A model generated the notes under the pieces. It was given only the letters and a program-made list of their open reading frames with translations. It was not told the origin of the DNA and did no database searches. Shown piece after piece: positions 6,597-10,608 of a stretch of 10,608 nucleotides of DNA. The stretch comes from Planctomycetaceae bacterium. GTDB taxonomy: Bacteria > Planctomycetota > Planctomycetia > Pirellulales > Pirellulaceae. Location: NCBI GenBank assembly GCA_012965455.1, contig DTSG01000319.1:1-10608 (forward strand), in the 5' to 3' direction. Each line of letters starts with the position of its first letter. Positions within the stretch are counted from its first letter, which is position 1. A program made the translations under genes and the position numbers.

Positions 6597-7175
6597 CTAA
6601 CTGACCTCCTCAGCCGCTGCTTCGGCCGCAGCCGCAAGTCGTTTCTTACGCTGCACCGGATCGTGCCAAACACCTGGCCCACCGTACGCATCGTAGATAG
6701 CAAAAAGGTTTAACAGTCCAGCGACCAATGTATATAGAGTTCCCATTTGGAAAAACGAATGGTAATCACGATTCCATTTGTTGAGCTCGCCGGTACTCGT
6801 AGGCGGAGCCAAAAAACCGTTCCATAACAAATTCACAGACGTACCCTGCTGTTGCTGGCTGCGTAATGAACGATTCTGAACGACGGCCGGTAGGGCTGCA
6901 GATCCTAAAAAGAACTGCCCGACAAATTGCCAGCGGAAATCCTCCGAAATGAAAGAACAATAAACTACTTTTCCACCTCCCATTTGATAGCCGCTAATGA
7001 ACAACATCGTCACCGCTACGAAAATCGTAATCGCCTTAGCCGTGCGGCCTTGGTAGAAATGCCCCATGCCTGGAACGATCCAAGCCAATAGCGCAGCAAC
7101 ATAGGGATTCTTCAGATCGAGATCGATCCCAGAATCGTCATTTAGCTCGTCACCTTGTTCATCTGCCGTCGCCAT
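6597..7175 (-). CDS. Multi-pass membrane protein of unknown function (possibly DUF6677, TM2-like start)
   Basis: The 192-residue protein opens with an acidic tail, then NPYVAALLAWIVPGMGHFYQG (residues 23-43). This resembles the first helix of TM2-type proteins ('P..A.lLa..lG..G.h.fY.G') and a planctomycete family that I believe is DUF6677. Further hydrophobic segments lie near 48-63, 86-100 and 145-162. A polar extracytoplasmic or loop region lies between them (residues 101-140, rich in Q, N and S), followed by an Ala/Glu-rich C-terminal tail (LAAAAEAAAEEVS). Four membrane helices are likely. The ATG at 7175 has only a weak GGAAA upstream. A TATAAC hexamer on the minus strand about 15 bases upstream hints at a very short leader, but no matching -35 is seen. 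It is followed without a gap by the small membrane gene. The function is not known. Confidence 0.8.
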   Translation of the reverse strand: MATADEQGDELNDDSGIDLDLKNPYVAALLAWIVPGMGHFYQGRTAKAITIFVAVTMLFISGYQMGGGKVVYCSFISEDFRWQFVGQFFLGSAALPAVVQNRSLRSQQQQGTSVNLLWNGFLAPPTSTGELNKWNRDYHSFFQMGTLYTLVAGLLNLFAIYDAYGGPGVWHDPVQRKKRLAAAAEAAAEEVS

Positions 7176-7282
7176 CTAATTTCCATTTTCGTTATACAAA
7201 ATGTTACAGGTGTTTTATTGTACTCAAGGAGCAAAACAACGAACACTCCACAATGACATTGGTGGCCAATTGTTTAACTTAT

Positions 7283-8041
7283 TCAAATCCCTACTAATAA
7301 TCGAGCAGCAAACGCCAGCGCGGCTGTTTCAATGCGTAAAATACGAGGCCCCATGTCAACAATTTTCCACTGCAATTGAGCGGCGGCGGTGGCTTCCTCA
7401 GCTGAAAATCCACCCTCGGGACCAATCGCCACCACGGCAGCACCTAACTCAAGCTGAATATCTCTAATACTAATATTGCAGGCCTCTTGTTCTCTTGGCG
7501 TTTCAGCAACCGTATTATTGACTCCCATCTGGGCTGATTTAGGGTGCGCGATAAAGCGGTTCTCCGCTGTTCGCTGTAAAAACGCTTCGAGAGAGGCTAC
7601 TTCGCCAATTTCAAGTAGCCGGTTTCGGCCACATTGTTTGCTAGCGCTAATGACATGATTACGTAAGCGGACAAGTGCTTTGTCGACAGGCTGAGCAACA
7701 CCTCGTGACGTGGTTAGAGGGATTACCGTGGTTACGCCCAGTTCAACCAGTTTTTCAATGATCCATTTTTGCCGGTCACCTTTTGGCAGCGCAATACCAA
7801 CGGTTAATGCCAACGCTGGCTCAAGATCAGCTTCTTCTGTACTAAGTATTTTGAGGGTTGCCTCGTTTCGACCCACGTCCACAATTTCAGCGATCCACTG
7901 CCAACCGCTGCCATCAAACAATTCAACCCGATCACCACACTTACCGCGCATCACACGGGTTAGGTGTTGGGCTTCACTGCCTTGCAGCAACACACTTGTC
8001 GCCTGACCAATCGGAGTGTCTAAGAAATATCGCTGCGTCAT
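7283..8041 (-). CDS. rsmE: 16S rRNA (uracil(1498)-N(3))-methyltransferase RsmE
   Basis: The 252-residue protein is of normal length for RsmE, the SPOUT-class SAM-dependent enzyme that methylates N3 of U1498 in 16S rRNA. The N-terminal PUA-like domain includes QHLTRVMRGKCGDRVELFDG (25-44). The SPOUT domain starts with ALPKGDRQKWIIEKLVELGV (84-103). SKQCGRNR (134-141) stands where the family has 'eQs.R'. The SAM-binding trefoil knot carries AIGPEGGFSAEE (205-216) and MGPRILRIETAALA (230-243), the two strongest family signatures. The start codon overlaps the previous gene's stop in a TAATG junction and has no clear ribosome site, so translation is probably by re-initiation. A 107-bp gap follows before the next gene; nothing more than a weak -10-like hexamer was seen there. 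Confidence 0.96.
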   Translation of the reverse strand: MTQRYFLDTPIGQATSVLLQGSEAQHLTRVMRGKCGDRVELFDGSGWQWIAEIVDVGRNEATLKILSTEEADLEPALALTVGIALPKGDRQKWIIEKLVELGVTTVIPLTTSRGVAQPVDKALVRLRNHVISASKQCGRNRLLEIGEVASLEAFLQRTAENRFIAHPKSAQMGVNNTVAETPREQEACNISIRDIQLELGAAVVAIGPEGGFSAEEATAAAQLQWKIVDMGPRILRIETAALAFAARLLVGI

Positions 8042-8952
8042 TAGAAATCGAAACTCATACCGGTGATTAAAAAGTTCTTTTTGAAATCCCCAATCGACAA
8101 ATACTCGTAACCGACATAGACCTTAGCTCGTCCAATCTGTCGTCCATAAGTTGTCCGTATACGAAATAGTCCAGCACTACCAAGGCGACCCCAATCGAGA
8201 TCTGCTGATATGACTTGCGGCTCGGACAAATAAAAGTCGCCGCCATAGGTAAAGTTAATTCCGTTTTCGGTCGCCAAAGAAGTTCGCTGCCAATTCATCC
8301 CGAGACCGACGCGCATCTGTGCGTTTTCCATCTGTGCAAAACGCCAAACCACATTAACATCACCAATCCACAATTGTTCGTGTTGGCCCACGGCAACACT
8401 CTCCCGCAAATAATCAAAGCTGGCATCGACTCCCAAGCGATTCCGCGATTCAAAAATAAAATGTGTGCTGATTTTTTGTTGGGCTGTAAAATTATCTGCG
8501 TAATCCAGTCGAATCCGCAAGTGGCTGCTCTCGACGTGATCGCCGGGCATTGGATTCATCATCATGCTGCCAGTGTGCGCTCGGGCAAATGGATACTTAA
8601 TGAATCCACCTGGGATATGATCGTCGCCAAAAATTGCTTGTGGCACCGTCACTGGCAATGACAAAACCCACGCGGCGACCATAGACGAAAGAACAAACAA
8701 CTCCGCTTCACTCGTAGAATCATCGCCATCATAATAATACCCATGATCCGCTAAATGTAGATGTTGATGATTGCGGCTATTGCTGGCGGCTGGTGGTGGA
8801 GGTGCTGCGCTGCCAGTCCGACCCGTGGCATCCGTAAGTCCCTGCAAAGATCCATCGGCAAACAGACTCGGCACGGCAAACACGACCAAAATCCAAGCCG
8901 TCGTTAGGAGACGTACTCGCGAGCTTACACAACAACGGTACGACCGGTACAT
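8041..8952 (-). CDS. Putative outer-membrane beta-barrel protein, exported
   Basis: The 303-residue protein has an N-terminal export signal: an Arg-containing n-region, then the hydrophobic stretch LLTTAWILVVFAVPSL and a likely cleavage after SLFADG or nearby (about 32-34). A low-complexity linker follows, with PPPPAAS (51-57) and a His/Tyr/Asp-rich stretch (about 61-80). A hydrophobic segment at 84-107 precedes the main domain. From about 144 to the end, alternating polar and hydrophobic strands dominate (SHLRIRLDYADNF, THFIFESRNRL, DVNVVWRFAQ, AQMRVGLGMNW, RAKVYVGYEYL), and the chain ends in MSFDF with a terminal Phe, as in many outer-membrane barrels. I do not recognise the family. It overlaps the rsmE start by one base and has a promoter candidate at 9020-9049. 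The weak GAGTC before the ATG leaves the start somewhat uncertain. Confidence 0.75.
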   Translation of the reverse strand: MYRSYRCCVSSRVRLLTTAWILVVFAVPSLFADGSLQGLTDATGRTGSAAPPPPAASNSRNHQHLHLADHGYYYDGDDSTSEAELFVLSSMVAAWVLSLPVTVPQAIFGDDHIPGGFIKYPFARAHTGSMMMNPMPGDHVESSHLRIRLDYADNFTAQQKISTHFIFESRNRLGVDASFDYLRESVAVGQHEQLWIGDVNVVWRFAQMENAQMRVGLGMNWQRTSLATENGINFTYGGDFYLSEPQVISADLDWGRLGSAGLFRIRTTYGRQIGRAKVYVGYEYLSIGDFKKNFLITGMSFDF

Positions 8953-9019
8953 GGAATGACTCGACTAGGATTGAAATGATTACAGAGAATAAGAACAAAC
9001 TTCTTTGGGTTGTTCGTAG

Positions 9020-9049
9020 ATAGTACAAATCCAATTATCTCTGCGTCAA
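9020..9049 (-). promoter_or_regulatory. Sigma-70-type promoter candidate for the barrel protein-rsmE unit
   Basis: On the minus strand TTGACG (9049-9044) and TACTAT (9025-9020) are separated by 18 bases. That is 5 of 6 and 4 of 6 matches to the consensus -35 and -10. The site lies in the 122-bp gap between the Nif3-like gene and the ATG at 8952, leaving a leader of about 60 bases. It is the best promoter-like pair in the window. Planctomycete promoters are often poorly conserved, so this remains a prediction. Confidence 0.45.
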
Positions 9050-9074
9050 TAACAAACTACTTGGGATTGCCCGT

Positions 9075-9875
9075 TCAGTGCAATGTCAGCGGGTCTTCTT
9101 CATCTGTGCTGGCCCACACCGTCAGCTCCGAAAACTGGTCAGCCAAGGTTGCTGCTAGATGATCTAACGCAAACCGTTCACTTGCATAATGTCCCAACAA
9201 AATCATTGCGATTCCCAACGCTCTTGCTTCCAGACACGTGTGAAACCGTGCTTCGCCAGTGATTAATACGTCACATCCTTGACGCGAGGCACAGCGAATA
9301 AGCTCACCAGCGCTACCGCAAGCAATCCCTACTTTTGTCAAACGTCGTTCGCTGTCTCCCACGATGTGCAGCGATTCAATGTTGAACACTGATTTTGCCC
9401 GTTGCCCTAGTTCCGCTAACGAAGCATCTTCCACCGTGCCGCAACGACCTGTACCTAAGCCTTCCGTTGCTGCGGATTGAGGATCGTTTATAGGTTCGAG
9501 CGGCTTGATATCTTTCAGATTGAGACCTGCGGCAATTTGCTGATTAATGCCAAGGACAGCCGAATCAAATGCAGTATGCGCACTGTACACAGAAATACCT
9601 GCTTGAGCGAGTTGCCAGAGCATCGTTCCAAGATTAGTGTCAGTCGTGATTGTTTTAAGGGGCGCGAAGGGGAAGGGGTGGTGTGTCACGATCAGCCCAG
9701 CCTGTTTGTCAATTGCTTCGGCCACCGTTTCCGGAGTCACGGTTAAACACGTCATAATGTGGGTCACGACAGATTTGCGGTCGCCAACTAATAACCCAAC
9801 GTTATCCCACTCCGCCGCCAAACAGACTGGCGCAATCTGCCCTAGTGCTTTGCAAATATCACCAACACTTGTCAT
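9075..9875 (-). CDS. Nif3-like dinuclear metal-binding protein (DUF34/NIF3, YbgI family)
   Basis: The 266-residue protein matches the Nif3/DUF34 family throughout. EWDNVGLLVGD (22-32) is the family's N-terminal signature. IVTHHPF holds the metal-ligand pair H65-H66. YSAHTAFD has H100 and D104. LLGHYASERF has H229 and E233, the final HxxxE ligands. ITGEARFHTCLEA stands where the family has 'tGd.kyh....A'. The metal-site ligands expected from E. coli YbgI are therefore all present. Family members form toroidal hexamers with a dinuclear metal site, and a GTP cyclohydrolase I (type 2) activity has been proposed for some, but the general function is unsettled. The length is that of the short form without the large central insertion. 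The start is 17 bases after the stop of the secreted-protein gene, which suggests an operon. No strong ribosome site is present. Confidence 0.93.
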   Translation of the reverse strand: MTSVGDICKALGQIAPVCLAAEWDNVGLLVGDRKSVVTHIMTCLTVTPETVAEAIDKQAGLIVTHHPFPFAPLKTITTDTNLGTMLWQLAQAGISVYSAHTAFDSAVLGINQQIAAGLNLKDIKPLEPINDPQSAATEGLGTGRCGTVEDASLAELGQRAKSVFNIESLHIVGDSERRLTKVGIACGSAGELIRCASRQGCDVLITGEARFHTCLEARALGIAMILLGHYASERFALDHLAATLADQFSELTVWASTDEEDPLTLH

Positions 9876-9892
9876 GAGGTTACTCGTTTTTT

Positions 9893-10444
9893 CTATTCTT
9901 TACTGGGACTGTCCGGTGCATCGCCTTGAGGGTTAGCATCTGTATTGGGGCCGATCGTACCAAACAAGTGACCGCCGACGTCCCCATGCGTCCAAGTGCC
10001 CGCGTATTTGTTTTTATAGATAACCACGCGTGAACTAAACGTCCCTAATCCTGGAATCAAGACATTGGTCAATGTAATGACTGGCGTCGTTCCCGCCCAC
10101 TGGACTTGCAGTGGCATTGGCAAGGTTACATCGCGGCCACCAAATTGCACTCGGGCAGTAAATAGCCACAATTCACCTGTAGTAAGTTTCTTAACACTGA
10201 CAATTGTGTAAGACTCTTTTGGCAGGTTGTCCTGTTGCTTGCCTAAAACTGTAAAGTTACCGGTGAACTTTACGTTTGTCATTTTCTTTTCAAACAAGTC
10301 ATAGAGCTTTTGCTTCTCCGCGGAAACTTGTGGGGGGTCTGTTGGTTGGGGAGGTTCATCAACCCCTTGCGCTGCAGCTAACGGCAGCAAAAACAACAAA
10401 CATAGGATCATTGCTAAACTTTTATTAAAAATTTTCTTGTCCAT
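9893..10444 (-). CDS. Secreted conserved-hypothetical protein (planctomycete type)
   Basis: The 183-residue protein starts with a classical Sec signal peptide: MDKKIFNK followed by the hydrophobic core LAMILCLLFLLPLAAA, with probable cleavage near residues 25/26. There is no lipobox cysteine. A Pro-rich linker follows (PPQPTDPP, 31-38). The folded part, about residues 44-165, contains SYTIVSVKKL, GELWLFTARVQFG, VQWAGTTPVITLTNVLIPGLG and KYAGTWTHGDVGGHLFGTI. This pattern is one I associate with uncharacterised planctomycete exported proteins, but I know no function for it. The ATG at 10444 is chosen over the in-frame ATG at 10492 because GAGGT sits 6 bases upstream (10451-10455) and because it places the signal peptide at the N-terminus. 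It is followed after 17 bases by the Nif3-like gene. Confidence 0.82.
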   Translation of the reverse strand: MDKKIFNKSLAMILCLLFLLPLAAAQGVDEPPQPTDPPQVSAEKQKLYDLFEKKMTNVKFTGNFTVLGKQQDNLPKESYTIVSVKKLTTGELWLFTARVQFGGRDVTLPMPLQVQWAGTTPVITLTNVLIPGLGTFSSRVVIYKNKYAGTWTHGDVGGHLFGTIGPNTDANPQGDAPDSPSKE

Positions 10445-10450
10445 CACACC

Positions 10451-10455
10451 ACCTC
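10451..10455 (-). promoter_or_regulatory. Ribosome binding site that decides the start of the secreted protein
   Basis: GAGGT (within GAGGTGGTG) lies 6 bases before the ATG at 10444. The upstream in-frame ATG at 10492 is preceded only by a run of A and would add 16 residues in front of the signal peptide. Confidence 0.6.
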
Positions 10456-10551
10456 GTGGGTTGCTAGTATTGAACCATCCATCATACGACATTTTTTTAG
10501 ACTCTATCGTGCTTTATTCGCATTAATTTACGGCTCAATTTATAACTCCTT

Positions 10552-10608
10552 CTAGATAGATTGCAAACGTTGCAGCGCCGTGGCCACTTCACCGACAACA
10601 TTCCGCGA
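10552..10608 (-). CDS. C-terminal end of an unidentified CDS (runs off the right edge)
   Basis: The minus strand from the right edge is open for 18 codons ending in TAG at 10554-10552 (last residues NVVGEVATALQRLQSI). This reads as an amphipathic helix, as is common at protein C-termini. Another frame is also open here, so the call rests mainly on plausibility and on the spacing of about 110 bases to the next gene. The family cannot be told from so few residues. Confidence 0.4.
   Translation of the reverse strand, partial: SRNVVGEVATALQRLQSI

Noticed and set aside
8215..8661. Plus-strand open frame of 148 codons opposite the barrel protein
   Set aside because: No signal peptide, domain or ribosome site. 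The minus frame has a signal peptide, a beta-strand pattern and coupling to rsmE.
1..10608. A defence, secondary-metabolite or mobile-element system
   Set aside because: I found no nuclease, toxin, transposase, integrase, CRISPR repeat or modular synthase. Apart from the inverted-repeat element the genes are housekeeping or conserved hypotheticals.

Overview
The window looks like chromosomal DNA from a planctomycete, most likely of the Pirellulaceae type. This is inferred from three things. The conserved hypothetical proteins at 6366-7175 and 9893-10444 resemble families I associate with that phylum. The asparagine-synthase-like gene at the left edge is of a planctomycete-like type. Base composition is moderate, and several genes have weak or absent Shine-Dalgarno sites. 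No search was run, so the taxonomic call is tentative. All genes but one lie on the minus strand and gene density is high. I see no rRNA, tRNA, CRISPR array, transposase, prophage or recognisable defence system.

Left part (1-1784): the 5' portion of an asparagine-synthase-like gene runs off the left edge on the minus strand. It is divergent from a plus-strand HTH/WYL-type transcriptional regulator (771-1598). Their shared 259-bp intergenic region holds a 14-bp palindrome and a larger hairpin that could be control sites. After the regulator, in the convergent gap before the next operon, sits a 98-bp inverted-repeat element (1619-1716).

Middle part (1785-6193): a tightly packed minus-strand operon, trkA - trkH - SDR. 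TrkA has two RCK units and TrkH is the channel-like subunit; together they form a Trk potassium uptake system. TrkH carries an extra segment of about 100 residues just before its first selectivity-filter loop. The third gene is an atypical extended short-chain dehydrogenase that lacks the usual catalytic lysine.

Right part (6366-10608), reading leftward on the minus strand: the last codons of an unidentified gene, a secreted conserved hypothetical protein, a Nif3/DUF34 dinuclear-metal protein, a putative outer-membrane beta-barrel protein with a good upstream promoter and a TAATG junction to rsmE, then rsmE (16S rRNA m3U1498 methyltransferase). Last come two membrane proteins with directly abutting stop and start codons.

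Overall this is mostly housekeeping and conserved-hypothetical content. The items most worth a second look are the TrkH insertion, the 98-bp inverted-repeat element, the lysine-less SDR attached to the trk operon, and the asparagine-synthase-like protein without a catalytic N-terminal cysteine.
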